DNA of 64,000 nucleotides, taken from positions 384,276-448,275 of the forward strand of contig NZ_PDNI01000058.1 in NCBI RefSeq assembly GCF_002925845.1, given 5' to 3'. This document shows, piece after piece, positions 14,853-23,265 of the stretch. The notes beneath the pieces are model-generated. The model saw nothing but the letters and a program-made list of their open reading frames with translations, was not told where the DNA came from and did not search any database. The translations under genes and the position numbers were made by a program. This DNA is from Roseovarius nitratireducens. Lineage in GTDB: Bacteria > Pseudomonadota > Alphaproteobacteria > Rhodobacterales > Rhodobacteraceae. Every line of letters begins with the position of its first letter. Within the stretch, counting starts at the first letter, position 1.

Positions 14853-15679
14853 GTAAAGCTCCCGCCATGCCGATGTATTGGGACGCCTATTTGGCGGACA
14901 CAACGCACCTGACCACGGAGGAGCACGGGGCGTATCTTCTCCTGCTGGGGGCAATGTGGCGGCGCAACGGGCGCGTCCCAGACGACGATAAAGACAACGC
15001 TCGAATCCTTGGCCTGACGCCCTCGAAATGGCGCAAGGTGAAGGCCCGGTTCTGCGATACCATTTCGGGTTTTCAAGTCGAAAACGGCATGATCACGCAA
15101 GAAAAGCTGCAAAAAACTTGGGAAAACACTCAAGAAAAGATCGAAAAGAACCGCACAAATGGCGCCAAGGGCGGCAGGCCAAAATCCAATAAAAACAACA
15201 ACAAGGCAAAAGCGAACGGTTCTGTTTCGGATAACCCAACAGAAACCAAGCTAGCGCCAGGCGCAATGTCGCCTGACGACGACACGACAAAGCCGTTCGA
15301 CGAGATCGCCGAGTGCGTTTCCGCCTACAACGAGATTGCCCGCGAAGCGGGGTGGCCCGAGGTGCGAGTTCTAAGCAAGGCTCGGAGGTCAGAGCTTTCC
15401 CAACGGCTCAAGGAGTGCGGGGGGATAGAGGGCTGGCGACATGCGCTGGCGAAAGCCCGGGCCTCTCCGCATTGTTGCGGCATGAATGACCGGGGCTGGA
15501 CTGCGAATTTCGATTTTCTCGTGCGGCAGTCGTCTTTCACGAAACTCATGGAGGGCAATTATGACTACAGACCCAGCCAGGGCGGAAGCCCGAAAGGGAC
15601 GCAGCCGGAGCGAACCGAACGGCACCGCAGGGTCGTTGCAGCCGCAGCCCGCGGAACCACCAGCCAAGACTGGGGTTGA
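14849..15679 (+). CDS. DUF1376 protein, replication-initiation-like
   Basis: 276 residues. MPMYWDAYLADTTHLTTEEHGAYLLLLGAMWRRNGRVPDDDKDNARILGLTPSKWRKVK is the DUF1376 domain (first 90 residues), a winged-helix-like module in phage replication proteins. A lysine/asparagine linker (NGAKGGRPKSNKNNNKAKANGS) and a C-terminal helical region follow. The family stands where phage O-like initiators stand. The last 119 bp overlap the next gene. A stretch at 15206-15248 is 36/43 identical to non-coding DNA at 23485-23527, pointing to a duplicated relic there. Confidence 0.85.
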   Translation: MSKAPAMPMYWDAYLADTTHLTTEEHGAYLLLLGAMWRRNGRVPDDDKDNARILGLTPSKWRKVKARFCDTISGFQVENGMITQEKLQKTWENTQEKIEKNRTNGAKGGRPKSNKNNNKAKANGSVSDNPTETKLAPGAMSPDDDTTKPFDEIAECVSAYNEIAREAGWPEVRVLSKARRSELSQRLKECGGIEGWRHALAKARASPHCCGMNDRGWTANFDFLVRQSSFTKLMEGNYDYRPSQGGSPKGTQPERTERHRRVVAAAARGTTSQDWG

Positions 15680-16097
15680 AGCCTATCTGGCCATGACGCC
15701 CGATCAGCTTGAGCGGCACCGCTCGAAGATCGCGGTGCGCGCCGAGGCGATCCTGGATCAGTTCTGGCGGGACGACGACACGTCTGACGCGCAGCGCGCG
15801 CTCGAGCTCGAGGGCTGGGCCGACGTGCTTGAGACCTGCTCGCACAGCGAGATCCGCAAGGCATGGGCCGAGTATCAGAAAACCGGGCCACGCACCCGCG
15901 CGGGGCGGCTCTACAAGCCCGACGCGGGAGCGCTCTACCGGATCATCGTCAAGCGTCGCCCGCCGCCCCCGCCGTCGCCCTTCGAGGCACCGCCGAAGCG
16001 GCACGGTCCGAGAGTGCCGCCCGAGGACGTGCAGGAGAAGCTGCGCAGCTTGGGCATCAAGTCGATGCCAAAGCCGGGTGATGGCGCTCGGTCGTGA
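15561..16097 (+). CDS. Hypothetical protein overlapping the DUF1376 gene
   Basis: 178 residues, unrecognised. A disordered start (RAEARKGRSRSEPNG...QPQPAEPP) leads to a helical core (LERHRSKIAVRAEAILDQFWRDDDTSDAQRALELEGWADVLETCSHSEIRKAWAEYQ) and a proline-rich end (RRPPPPPSPFEAPPKRHGP). The ATG at 15561 has GGAGGG at a good distance. A 119-bp overlap with an upstream gene in another frame is unusual, but both frames look coding. It may be a helicase loader or initiator partner by position; this is a guess. Confidence 0.6.
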   Translation: MTTDPARAEARKGRSRSEPNGTAGSLQPQPAEPPAKTGVEAYLAMTPDQLERHRSKIAVRAEAILDQFWRDDDTSDAQRALELEGWADVLETCSHSEIRKAWAEYQKTGPRTRAGRLYKPDAGALYRIIVKRRPPPPPSPFEAPPKRHGPRVPPEDVQEKLRSLGIKSMPKPGDGARS

Positions 16098-16828
16098 CAG
16101 CCCCATCGGCAAAATCCCTGTTCCGCGCGACCAAGCGCAAGCCGCGCATCGACGCGGGGCAGGGGGTCTTGATGCCAGATCTTCCGATCCAGCATGCGCC
16201 CCGTCCGCCAGATGTGCGGCGCGAGGATGATTTCTACCCGACCGCGCAGCCAGATGCGGCCCGCGGCCTGATCCTTGCGGAGGGATGGCGGCTCTCCGAG
16301 CTTGGCGGCGTGATCTCGGAGCCCGCCGTGGGTGACGGCCACCTGGCGCGCGAGTTCGAGGCCCACGGCTTCACAGTGCGCGGCGGTGACCTGGTACAGC
16401 GGAAGTGGGAGGGGATCACCTGTCTCGGTTCGTTCTACGAGGCGACCGAAGCGGCCGCGCCCGTGATCATCACGAACCCACCTTTCTCGGAGATCAGCGC
16501 GCGCGATGGGCACGGACGCTGGTTGCGCCACACTCTCTCCCTGCCCGGGTGGCGCTATCTGGCCCTTCTCCTGTCGTGGGACTGGTGCGCGGCCCAAAAG
16601 AATGGGCACGCCGCCCTGCTTGACGCACAGCCGTTTTCCTACGCCTATGTCCTACGCTGGAAGCTCGATTTTACCGGGGAAAGGTCGCCGCCGCAGCGCA
16701 ATGCGTGGTTTATCTGGGATCGGGATGATCCGCGTTCGACACCGGGCAACGGGCCATATCCAGAGCCGTCGTTCCGCTTCATGGACAAGCCGCGCTGCGA
16801 TACAGCTCGGCAGGTGGCGCTACTCTAG
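16094..16828 (+). CDS. SAM-dependent DNA methyltransferase (adenine type)
   Basis: 244 residues. The SAM-binding loop is EPAVGDG (about 76-82) and the catalytic motif is NPPF (128-131), the N6-adenine methylase form. DDFYPTAQPDAARGLI upstream is typical of phage MTases. The GTG at 16094 overlaps the previous stop (GTGA). It may protect phage DNA from host restriction or mark it; the recognition site cannot be told. ATG at 16172 is an alternative start. Confidence 0.82.
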   Translation: MTAPSAKSLFRATKRKPRIDAGQGVLMPDLPIQHAPRPPDVRREDDFYPTAQPDAARGLILAEGWRLSELGGVISEPAVGDGHLAREFEAHGFTVRGGDLVQRKWEGITCLGSFYEATEAAAPVIITNPPFSEISARDGHGRWLRHTLSLPGWRYLALLLSWDWCAAQKNGHAALLDAQPFSYAYVLRWKLDFTGERSPPQRNAWFIWDRDDPRSTPGNGPYPEPSFRFMDKPRCDTARQVALL

Positions 16829-17046
16829 AATCCGACGACGAGGGCGAGAGCCAGGGCGGCGCATATAGCCTGCGTAAACGAGATCGCTGCCGCGCGCTTC
16901 CATGCTTTCGTCTGGTCGAGCGGGCCGCCGGGTTCGCGCGGATCATCGGACGATCGCGCATTATCACCCGCAAAGAGCACGCCAGCGATGGCGGGGGCTA
17001 CGGCCAGGAGCATGATCCATTCGTTCATGCGCTCAATGATGGTCAT
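16825..17046 (-). CDS. Small two-helix membrane protein
   Basis: 73 residues with hydrophobic stretches WIMLLAVAPAIAGVLFAG near the start and ISFTQAICAALALALVVGF at the end, and a polar loop between (DNARSSDDPREPGGPLDQTK). This is a probable inner membrane hairpin. It is the last gene of the second leftward operon and meets the rightward methylase gene tail to tail at 16825-16828. Function unknown. Confidence 0.6.
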   Translation of the reverse strand: MTIIERMNEWIMLLAVAPAIAGVLFAGDNARSSDDPREPGGPLDQTKAWKRAAAISFTQAICAALALALVVGF

Positions 17047-17365
17047 TACCACCCTCGATTGCAACCCAGCTTGCGCGCTTCATCCAGATCGGCTTGCCAC
17101 CGATCAAATCCCAGCCAGCGGGTGTCAGCTTGAGGTCATGGACCGAACCTACGGCGTTGGCGTAGACCGTGATCCAGCCGCAGTTCTCGGCCGTCTGGAC
17201 GAGTTTTGACACCTCCTGGTGGGTTTGGTCCATCTTGCGGGACAGGCGCGGCAGGCGCATTTCGAGCAGCCCCATCTGGTTGCTGCCGATGATTTCAAGC
17301 ATCTGACGCATGGCCGGGGTGTCGGCGCGGGTTTCCAGTGGTTCGATATCAAGTGTCACAGGCAT
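17033..17365 (-). CDS. Hypothetical protein, winged-helix-like
   Basis: 110 residues. The second half (EVSKLVQTAENCGWITVYANAVGSVHDLKLTPAGWDLI) has the helix-strand-wing-TPAG pattern of small winged-helix proteins; the first half is helical. DNA binding is possible, not shown. It overlaps both neighbouring genes by 14-17 bp, which fits a compact operon. Confidence 0.6.
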   Translation of the reverse strand: MPVTLDIEPLETRADTPAMRQMLEIIGSNQMGLLEMRLPRLSRKMDQTHQEVSKLVQTAENCGWITVYANAVGSVHDLKLTPAGWDLIGGKPIWMKRASWVAIEGGNDHH

Positions 17366-17546
17366 ATCCGGTCCTTTCGTTCTTCATGAGTTCACAGCGC
17401 GCGACGTGGCGGTCGAGCACTCGTTCGATCTCCTCATCGGTCAGGGGGGCGTGCTGGTTCTGGCGCGCGGTCTCGAAGGCGGCGACGTAGCCGATCAGAA
17501 TCGCGACGGTGAACCATGCGCGCCAGTCCTTTATGGGGCCCATCAT
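17349..17546 (-). CDS. Small membrane-anchored protein
   Basis: 65 residues. An N-terminal hydrophobic helix (WFTVAILIGYVAAFETA) is followed by a charged helical tail (PLTDEEIERVLDRHVARCELMKNE). Predicted to be an inner membrane protein with its tail in the cytoplasm. It overlaps the zinc ribbon gene start by 4 bp. Function unknown. Confidence 0.6.
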   Translation of the reverse strand: MMGPIKDWRAWFTVAILIGYVAAFETARQNQHAPLTDEEIERVLDRHVARCELMKNERTGYACDT

Positions 17547-17728
17547 GCTGCGTCATCCCCCTTCTCGGCCCGGATGCGGATATCCGAGCTCGACGCGCCG
17601 CACATGGGGCAGTGCATGGTTTGCATGGCGCGCGCCGCCAAGCTGATGTTCATGGGCAGGTAGAGGCCGGTCCATTCGTGCCCGCAGGCGACGCAGCCGA
17701 CGGTGAGGGGGCGTTTGTCGGGGGTCAT
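17543..17728 (-). CDS. Zinc-ribbon protein
   Basis: 61 residues. Two CxxC pairs, GCVACGHEW and CPMCGASS, about 28 residues apart, form a zinc ribbon, and the spacer carries an amphipathic helix (NISLAARAMQT). The ATG at 17728 overlaps the RNase H stop (ATGA); the longer frame upstream is a shadow. Function unknown, likely nucleic acid or protein contact. Confidence 0.65.
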   Translation of the reverse strand: MTPDKRPLTVGCVACGHEWTGLYLPMNISLAARAMQTMHCPMCGASSSDIRIRAEKGDDAA

Positions 17729-18357
17729 TCTGCGCGCTCCAATTCCGCTCTCATTGCGCGCATTTCCTTGCGTGCCTGCCGATCGCACCAGCGGTTAACA
17801 AAGAACCTGGCGTCGTCTTTCGCGGTGTGCCCCTTGACGTGCCGTGCAGACACCCCGACCAGATCGACGCGTGCCGTGGCGACGGCGCTGTTCCATATCT
17901 TGAGAAGGCTCCGGCTGCGAATCTTGCCGTAGATCAGGTGGACGACCGTCATGCAGTCGGTTTGCACCAACACGGATCTCGCGCCGTGCGCGCGAGCGAT
18001 GTGGATGCCGTTCAAAGCAGCCCTAATTTCCGCTTCATCCGAGCGAGTGGTGACAGTGCGAAGCGGACCGCTCATCTTGATCGGGGAGTCATCGCCATCA
18101 ATGCGTATCCACGCGGCCCACCCACCAGCCCCGGTTTTGCGGCAGTGGCTTGCGTCGGTTATGACGGTCGCTCTCATCCCCGGAAGTTTCTGCTCCTTTA
18201 CGAGCCGCTGCGCGATCACCTGCCGGGCATGGTGACTGGACCCTCGCGCCATCTTTGCGGCGGCGCCTTTGCCGCTGTGACGGCACGGCTTGCCGATCGC
18301 TGCCCGGCACTTGGGGCAGGAGGCGGTGTCGCGAATTTCGGAACGGGATAGGCTCAT
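17725..18357 (-). CDS. RNase H-fold protein with N-terminal zinc finger
   Basis: 210 residues. The N-terminus has CPKCRAAIGKPCRHSGK (about 14-30) and HHARQ, a zinc-finger form often found in phages. From about residue 64 comes RNase HI: VITDASHCRKTGAGGWAAW (D68), SDEAEIRAALNGI (E110), VLVQTDCMTVV (D134) and HVKGHTAKDD...NRWCDRQAR (D192), giving the DEDD catalytic set. It should remove RNA from RNA-DNA hybrids such as primers or R-loops. The ATG at 18357 overlaps the next gene by 4 bp. Confidence 0.85.
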   Translation of the reverse strand: MSLSRSEIRDTASCPKCRAAIGKPCRHSGKGAAAKMARGSSHHARQVIAQRLVKEQKLPGMRATVITDASHCRKTGAGGWAAWIRIDGDDSPIKMSGPLRTVTTRSDEAEIRAALNGIHIARAHGARSVLVQTDCMTVVHLIYGKIRSRSLLKIWNSAVATARVDLVGVSARHVKGHTAKDDARFFVNRWCDRQARKEMRAMRAELERAE

Positions 18358-18938
18358 GTCGTTTCGCCCACCCGGTCGATGTTGCAGCGGTGGACGTCGA
18401 AAGTCAGCGCGACCACCCACGGGTTCTGATCCCATGCGTCGGGGCCGTGCAGGCTGTTCCAGAGGGCAGCAAAGTCGCTGCGAGAAGACATTGCGGCTTG
18501 GCGCGGCACATCAGCCATCGAAACAGCATCCACGCCCTCCGCAACCGCATCCGCCTCGCTGATCTCCTGCAACCGCTGCACCCGCACATCGGTCACGGTC
18601 AGGGTCAGGCGGGAAAACTTGCGCGGCATGTGGATGGGGGATTTCCACTTGAACGGTCCTTCGTGCGGAGAAATGATCTTGTCGCCGCACTGGTAATCGA
18701 GCGTGGCCTTGTAGCGCGGGCAGTCGCCGTGGTCGGACACCCCCATGCCCCAAGCCTCCCTTACCCAAAGCCGGTCGCCGGGGGCGTAGCTAGGAAGCGG
18801 CTGCATTTCGCGGCCATTCCATTCCATGATGCCGCTGCGCAAAAAATCCCGCTTACCGCACCTGCGCGTCTGTGTCTTGCGCCCGTCGAGCAGCGCCCGG
18901 ACCATCGGCCCGCTGAATATGATAGGCTTGTCTGTCAT
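18354..18938 (-). CDS. ASCH-like phage protein
   Basis: 194 residues. KPIIFSGPMVRALLDGRKTQTRR, then YAPGDRLWVREAWG is the hallmark of a very common phage family related to the ASCH (RNA-binding beta-barrel) fold. Further RLTLTVTDVRVQRLQEISEADAVAEGV fits the usual ending of that domain. An RNA or modified-base reader role is suspected for the family. The ATG at 18938 overlaps the previous gene by 4 bp. Confidence 0.75.
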   Translation of the reverse strand: MTDKPIIFSGPMVRALLDGRKTQTRRCGKRDFLRSGIMEWNGREMQPLPSYAPGDRLWVREAWGMGVSDHGDCPRYKATLDYQCGDKIISPHEGPFKWKSPIHMPRKFSRLTLTVTDVRVQRLQEISEADAVAEGVDAVSMADVPRQAAMSSRSDFAALWNSLHGPDAWDQNPWVVALTFDVHRCNIDRVGETT

Positions 18939-19651
18939 ACCGCCACCCCCTTCGCCCGGGCGATGGCTTTCTGCACCATGTCCCACGCGCTTGGCGGCAT
19001 GGCATTGCCGTCATCGTTTTCGAGGTTTTCCAGCGCCGCGAGCATTTCATCGAATGTGGACTGCCTTTCCTCGCGCTCGGCCTCGTCCCTGGTGAGCGTC
19101 ACGGTGATGTCGGTGGTCTTCTGTCGGTAGAAGCGATCCGCGACCGCCTTTTGCACGACGTGCTGGTCAGGGAGCGAAAACAGATTAGCCCCGACGATGG
19201 AGATGTGATCCTTGATAAAAGCGTAGTCGCGCCGCTTGCCGGCGAAATTCAGAAAGTCCTCCTCGGTGTAGTGCTCGCGCTCCCCCACCATCCGCTCGGC
19301 TGTTGCCTCCATGCAGGCCATCACGTCGTCGATCATGGATGCGAGGGCTTGCTGCGGGGTGTCGAAGTGTTGGAGGCGCGTCGCGTGGATGCTGTGATCT
19401 CGCATCGTCACGTTGCGCGCGGGCGAGAAGGTGCCGTTGGCATCAATCCAGCCGACGACGACATGGGGCAGGCGGGTGCAGACCAAGCCCGTGCCAAACC
19501 CGGCGGCGGCAAGACCGCTGGCCTTATACTCTCCGAGGTAGGCGTTGATAGCATCGGGGATCGAGGTGCAGCCTTTGATCCAGAAATATCCAGGCACATC
19601 AATCCGGGCGATTCGGATATCGTAAAGCGTCTGTTTTTCCTCATCTTTCAC
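18935..19651 (-). CDS. Hypothetical phage protein
   Basis: 238 residues, unrecognised. The N-terminal part is beta-rich (TLYDIRIARIDVPGYFWIKG...), with GFGTGLVCTRLPHVVVGWIDANGTFSP in the middle and an acidic helical end (TRDEAEREERQSTFDEMLAALENLENDDG). The GTG at 19651 is preferred because AGAAAGGA lies 6-7 nt upstream; the ATG at 19690 has no ribosome site. It follows a GC-rich hairpin (19696-19716) that separates it from the next upstream gene. Confidence 0.6.
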   Translation of the reverse strand: MKDEEKQTLYDIRIARIDVPGYFWIKGCTSIPDAINAYLGEYKASGLAAAGFGTGLVCTRLPHVVVGWIDANGTFSPARNVTMRDHSIHATRLQHFDTPQQALASMIDDVMACMEATAERMVGEREHYTEEDFLNFAGKRRDYAFIKDHISIVGANLFSLPDQHVVQKAVADRFYRQKTTDITVTLTRDEAEREERQSTFDEMLAALENLENDDGNAMPPSAWDMVQKAIARAKGVAV

Positions 19652-19727
19652 GGGCCAATCCTTTCTTGATCGGGTTTTGATTGATCGCATCGTGACGCGG
19701 CCCGCGCGGGGCCGCGCTGCGCTGCGG

Positions 19728-20135
19728 TCAGTCGAGGTCAGGTGGGGCCTGATCCGCCTTTTCCTGATTGCGCAGATAGGCGGCCTGGAGACCGGTGTGC
19801 GTCTTCACATCCGAGCCGGGCACGAAATCCATGCGGTAGCCATCAGGGTAATGAGCACGGAACGTCTCGTGCCGATCAGGGCGCGAGCCTTCGAGGATGC
19901 CAAGGTCGTGAGGCATGTAGCCTTCGGCGCTGCAACCGTGGCTCCCAAGGCCGGTGCCATCTTCGGCGAGTAGGACCGCGGCGAGGAAGTAAGGCCCGCC
20001 ACCGTTGTTGAAGCCGTAGATGACCGGCAGCTCCTCGACCGGCTTGTTGTGCGGATTGTAGACCGCGTAACCCTTTCCCTCCCATGCGTGCAGGTGTTGC
20101 GCGAGGTACAAGTTTGCGGCGGCAGGTGTGGTCAT
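19728..20135 (-). CDS. Hypothetical phage protein
   Basis: 135 residues, unrecognised. YAVYNPHNKPVEELPVIYGFNNGGGPYFLAAVLLAEDGTGLGSHGCSAEGYMPHDLGIL suggests a small alpha-beta enzyme-like or binding domain with several glycine turns. The ATG at 20135 has AAGGAG 7-8 nt upstream; the longer frame above is a shadow of the methyltransferase. A GC hairpin follows the gene. Confidence 0.6.
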   Translation of the reverse strand: MTTPAAANLYLAQHLHAWEGKGYAVYNPHNKPVEELPVIYGFNNGGGPYFLAAVLLAEDGTGLGSHGCSAEGYMPHDLGILEGSRPDRHETFRAHYPDGYRMDFVPGSDVKTHTGLQAAYLRNQEKADQAPPDLD

Positions 20136-20158
20136 GATCTTGATCTCCTTGGTGGTGG

Positions 20159-21814
20159 TCAGGTGGATGAAGCCAGCGTGGCTTCGATTTCGGCTTGGTC
20201 GCGCAGGTGCTCGCAATTGGCCTTGACCAGCGCCATCGCCAAGGGCGGGCAGACGGAGTTGCCGCACATTCGGGTCTGTTCCGTCTTGGTCATTGGCCGA
20301 CCATCCGGGGCGCGGTCGATGATGTAGCTGTCGGGAAAGCCCTGCGCGCGGAACTGCTCGCGCGGGGTGAGCATTCGCATGCCGATGTCGGTGATCGCGT
20401 AAGTCTGGCCGTCGATCTCGACCGTGACCAAGCCGAAGGTGTCACGGGTGCCGAGCGTGTGGAGCGGCCCGTCCGCGTCCTGGCCCAAGCCCTGACCGTA
20501 GTATTTCTGCAAGAACGCGGCGATGATCGCACCATGCTGCCCGCCTGCGGTCAGTGTCGGGTGCGGTGCGTCGATCGAGGCGCTGCGACGGGACGTTCCG
20601 TGCATATTCATCAGGCTGGCCGCGACCACCTGCTGCTGCGTCCCGCGCGTGGTGAGTGTGCTCAGCGGCTCCGTGGCGGGGCGCCCGGCGTTCTTCTCCA
20701 TCCTTGCACCGGCATTGTGCTGGGCAAGGAAGGCCGCGACGAGGGCGTGCTTGCCCCCGCCTGCCACGAGCGTGCCGAGCGGCTTGTCGAGGCCCGGCAC
20801 CCGCGGTTGCTGGCCGGGACGCTCGCCGTAGCCAGTTTGCACAAGCGTCGGCACGACCAAGCCGTGAGCATCGCGCGTAGCGGTCAGCGTCTTGAACGGC
20901 TCATCCAGACCCTGACCACGAAAGTTCTCGCCTGAGTGATTGCAGGTCACGACAAACGGCTGCTTGGCCTCGACCACATAACGCATCACGCCGCGCGCGA
21001 TCCGGCGCAGGGTTGCGTCTTTCAAAGGCCGCACCGCGCGCAGGCCGTGCTTTGCCATGATCTCGGCGCTGGTGTCGAAAATCGAGGGGCAGGGCAGGGA
21101 CCAGTCAATGATCTCTGCCGCCGTGCGCCACGGGTGTCGCGCACCCGCGATCACCTCGGCGCTGTCGGGGGCGCCGTGGGTCGGTTCCGGCCAGATGATC
21201 GGTCGACCGTCGCGACGGGCAATCACGAACAGGCGCTTGCGGATCGTCGGGGCGCCGTAGTCGCAGGCGCGAAGTTGGCGCCACTCGACCTTGTAGCCGA
21301 GGCGGCGCAGGCGGCGCACCCATTCGCGGAACGTCTCGCCCCGGCGCGTGATGTCGGGGCGGTTGTCGGGCGTGAGCGGGCACCAGTCCTGAAATTCCTC
21401 GACGTTTTCCAGCATGATCACATCGGGGCGCACGAGCTCGGCCCAATGCACCACGATCCATGCCAGATCGCGGATGTTCTTCTCTACAGGCTTGCCGCCC
21501 TTGGCTTTGGAGTGGTGTTTGCAGTCGGGGGAGAACCAGGCGAGGCCAACGCGCCGCCCGGGTGACACCACGTCGCGCGGGTCGATGGCGTAGATGCTGT
21601 TGATCAGGTGCCGGGTTTCGGGGTGGTTTACCTCGTGCATAGCCAGTGCGACCGGGTCGTGGTTGATCGCCACGTCCGGCCCGCGGCCAAGAGCCATCTC
21701 GATGCCGGTGCTCGCCCCGCCGCCCCCCGCGAAGCTGTCGATGATCATCGGCGGGCGAGGGTCGACCGGCGGCGCAGCAGGGGGGGTGTCGAGATTGCGC
21801 AGTGGCAGAGTCAT
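20159..21814 (-). CDS. C5 cytosine DNA methyltransferase
   Basis: 551 residues. Motif I is FAGGGGASTGIEMA (about 28-41), motif IV with the catalytic cysteine is FSPDCKHHSKAKGG (Cys98), motif VI is ENVEEF (136-141), motif VIII is WRQLRACDYGAPTIRKRLFVIARR, and motif X is RMCGNSVCPPLAMALV. It transfers methyl groups to C5 of cytosine. The long central target-recognition region has repeated P-x-x-TLTxGGxH modules, as in other phage enzymes of this type. Motif IV has PDC where most enzymes have PC, a known variant. No paired restriction enzyme is seen, so self-protection is likely. Confidence 0.93.
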   Translation of the reverse strand: MTLPLRNLDTPPAAPPVDPRPPMIIDSFAGGGGASTGIEMALGRGPDVAINHDPVALAMHEVNHPETRHLINSIYAIDPRDVVSPGRRVGLAWFSPDCKHHSKAKGGKPVEKNIRDLAWIVVHWAELVRPDVIMLENVEEFQDWCPLTPDNRPDITRRGETFREWVRRLRRLGYKVEWRQLRACDYGAPTIRKRLFVIARRDGRPIIWPEPTHGAPDSAEVIAGARHPWRTAAEIIDWSLPCPSIFDTSAEIMAKHGLRAVRPLKDATLRRIARGVMRYVVEAKQPFVVTCNHSGENFRGQGLDEPFKTLTATRDAHGLVVPTLVQTGYGERPGQQPRVPGLDKPLGTLVAGGGKHALVAAFLAQHNAGARMEKNAGRPATEPLSTLTTRGTQQQVVAASLMNMHGTSRRSASIDAPHPTLTAGGQHGAIIAAFLQKYYGQGLGQDADGPLHTLGTRDTFGLVTVEIDGQTYAITDIGMRMLTPREQFRAQGFPDSYIIDRAPDGRPMTKTEQTRMCGNSVCPPLAMALVKANCEHLRDQAEIEATLASST

Positions 21815-22011
21815 GTCCGTTCCCTCTCCAACCGTTCGATTTTCTCCCGCAGCCGCGCGTTCTCGGCGCGCAGCACCTCAATCGTCTCGGCTGGGCCACC
21901 AGGCTTACGGCTGTAGCGCCGCCATTCCGCCCGGCACTCGGGGCAGGCGCGCAAGCCGTCATCAGATTTCGGCTTGCCGCAGGCTGTGCATTCAGCGCTA
22001 TGCACTATCAA
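21811..22011 (-). CDS. Small zinc-ribbon and coiled-coil protein
   Basis: 66 residues. CTACGKPKSDDGLRACPECRAEW supplies two CxxC pairs for a zinc ribbon; the second half (TIEVLRAENARLREKIERLERERT) is a leucine-heptad coiled coil. It overlaps the methyltransferase start (ATGA), so the two are probably co-translated. Possibly a dimeric adaptor; function unknown. Confidence 0.65.
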   Translation of the reverse strand: MIVHSAECTACGKPKSDDGLRACPECRAEWRRYSRKPGGPAETIEVLRAENARLREKIERLERERT

Positions 22012-22397
22012 AACTCCCCCAGCGGCGTGGTGATGGGCTCAAGGCTGGACGCAGTGCCCCAGCCCATGAAGTGCGCGCGCCCGTCGCGATCACAGGCGTA
22101 GGCGCAGACCGCGCGGACGCGATCCTCTGCCTCGCGGCGCGTCTGGTAGGGGCCTGCCATCATGTGCTCGCGCCCCGCATCGGTGGCGGTGACGTAGAAA
22201 AACCGCTCAGCCTCGGCGCGATCCCACGCATCCGCTCGCCAGATTGTCATCGAGCCGCGCGGGGTGTCGAATTTGATCGCGTCCTCGTCGTGCAGACGCC
22301 CAACCAGATCGTCAGGAAGCCAGTTGTTGTCGCGCAGCAGGTCACCGGCAGAGATCGCCAGCGGCGCGCAGAATTGCTCGTGCAGAACCACGTCCAT
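22008..22397 (-). CDS. Hypothetical phage protein
   Basis: 129 residues, unrecognised. FDTPRGSMTIWRADAWDRAEAERFFYVTATDAGREHMMAGPYQTRREAEDRVRAVCAYACDRDGRAHFMGWG resembles a small alpha-beta domain with conserved aromatic residues. The start at 22397 is 4 bp from the next gene; the end overlaps the zinc-ribbon gene. Confidence 0.6.
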   Translation of the reverse strand: MDVVLHEQFCAPLAISAGDLLRDNNWLPDDLVGRLHDEDAIKFDTPRGSMTIWRADAWDRAEAERFFYVTATDAGREHMMAGPYQTRREAEDRVRAVCAYACDRDGRAHFMGWGTASSLEPITTPLGEF

Positions 22398-22400
22398 CGC

Positions 22401-22979
22401 TCAGTCCTCCAATTTCTCGTTGTATTCGATCACTTCGATCTCGGTGCCGAATGGCACGGCCAGCACGAACAGGACGTGCAGGTCGTCGGGGCCGTAGCTG
22501 TGCCAGCCCCAATCCGCGGCGGTCTCGCTCAGGGCGAGGTCCTTCGCTTCTTCGGGCGTTCCTGTCGTGTGGCTCGACAGGTGGTGCGAGCCCTTGATCT
22601 CACCGAGCGCATCAAGCTCGCATACCGCGACGAGGTAGTGCTTCGTCATGGTCACGGTGCCGTTGTCGATGGCGCTCACCGAGATCACGCCCCCGGCCAT
22701 CGCCTGCGCTGGTGCGCAGGTGGTGACCATCTCTGGTGCCGCCCGCTGCGCCTGTAATTCCTCGATATCGGCATAGGCGGGGCTCTCGTGTGTCACGGTG
22801 ACAGCGCCGCCGTAGAGCGAAGGCTGAATGCCGTTAGGGCCGTAGGTGCGAACAAGGTCCTCCTGGACGACCTTTCCCAGCGCCGAGCTTCCGCTGCACG
22901 CGAGGCGCCAGCCAAGCTCGGTCTTGGTGGCCGACTGCATCGCGAGGTTCGTCGCGCGGCTCAATCCAATGATATCCAT
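22401..22979 (-). CDS. Hypothetical phage protein
   Basis: 192 residues, unrecognised. It contains short beta-type segments (GGAVTVTHESPAY, VISVSAIDNGTVTMTKHYLVAVCELD) and ends with VLFVLAVPFGTEIEVIEYNEKLED. The ATG at 22979 is chosen because AAGGA lies about 8-9 nt upstream, whereas the ATG at 22988 would sit against that site. It is the second gene of the operon. Confidence 0.6.
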   Translation of the reverse strand: MDIIGLSRATNLAMQSATKTELGWRLACSGSSALGKVVQEDLVRTYGPNGIQPSLYGGAVTVTHESPAYADIEELQAQRAAPEMVTTCAPAQAMAGGVISVSAIDNGTVTMTKHYLVAVCELDALGEIKGSHHLSSHTTGTPEEAKDLALSETAADWGWHSYGPDDLHVLFVLAVPFGTEIEVIEYNEKLED

Positions 22980-23007
22980 AGGGTCCATCCTTGCTGTTGG
23001 GGGTGGG

Positions 23008-23238
23008 TCAGGCGGCGTAAAAGACGAGCAGGTCGGCCTTGCGCTCTGCCCGGTGCTGGTTGGCGCGCAGGAGCCCGCACAGAAGCACCTCGCCGCACCG
23101 CGTGAGGCGGTCGCACAACTCGCCCCAAATCACCGCCGCGCGGCGATACTCGGCGATTGCCTGCCGCAGATCACCGGCATCGCGAGCCGCTTGGGCTGCG
23201 CGTTCGGCTGCGTAGGCATCAGCAGTGGTCTGTTCCAT
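23008..23238 (-). CDS. Small helical protein, first gene of the second leftward operon
   Basis: 76 residues, alanine- and arginine-rich helix (DAYAAERAAQAARDAGDLRQAIAEYRRAAVIWGELCDRL) resembling one tetratricopeptide-like hairpin. The ATG at 23238 has AAGGAGG 8 nt upstream; the frame to 23289 has no such site. The promoter lies just upstream. Function unknown. Confidence 0.65.
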   Translation of the reverse strand: MEQTTADAYAAERAAQAARDAGDLRQAIAEYRRAAVIWGELCDRLTRCGEVLLCGLLRANQHRAERKADLLVFYAA

Positions 23239-23265
23239 CCGAAGGCCCTCCTTGCTTCTCATCCG

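Noticed and set aside
19696-19716. GC-rich 8-bp hairpin between 19651 and 19728 as a terminator
   Set aside because: Perfect stem but no T tract in the direction of transcription; kept only as a remark under the adjoining genes.
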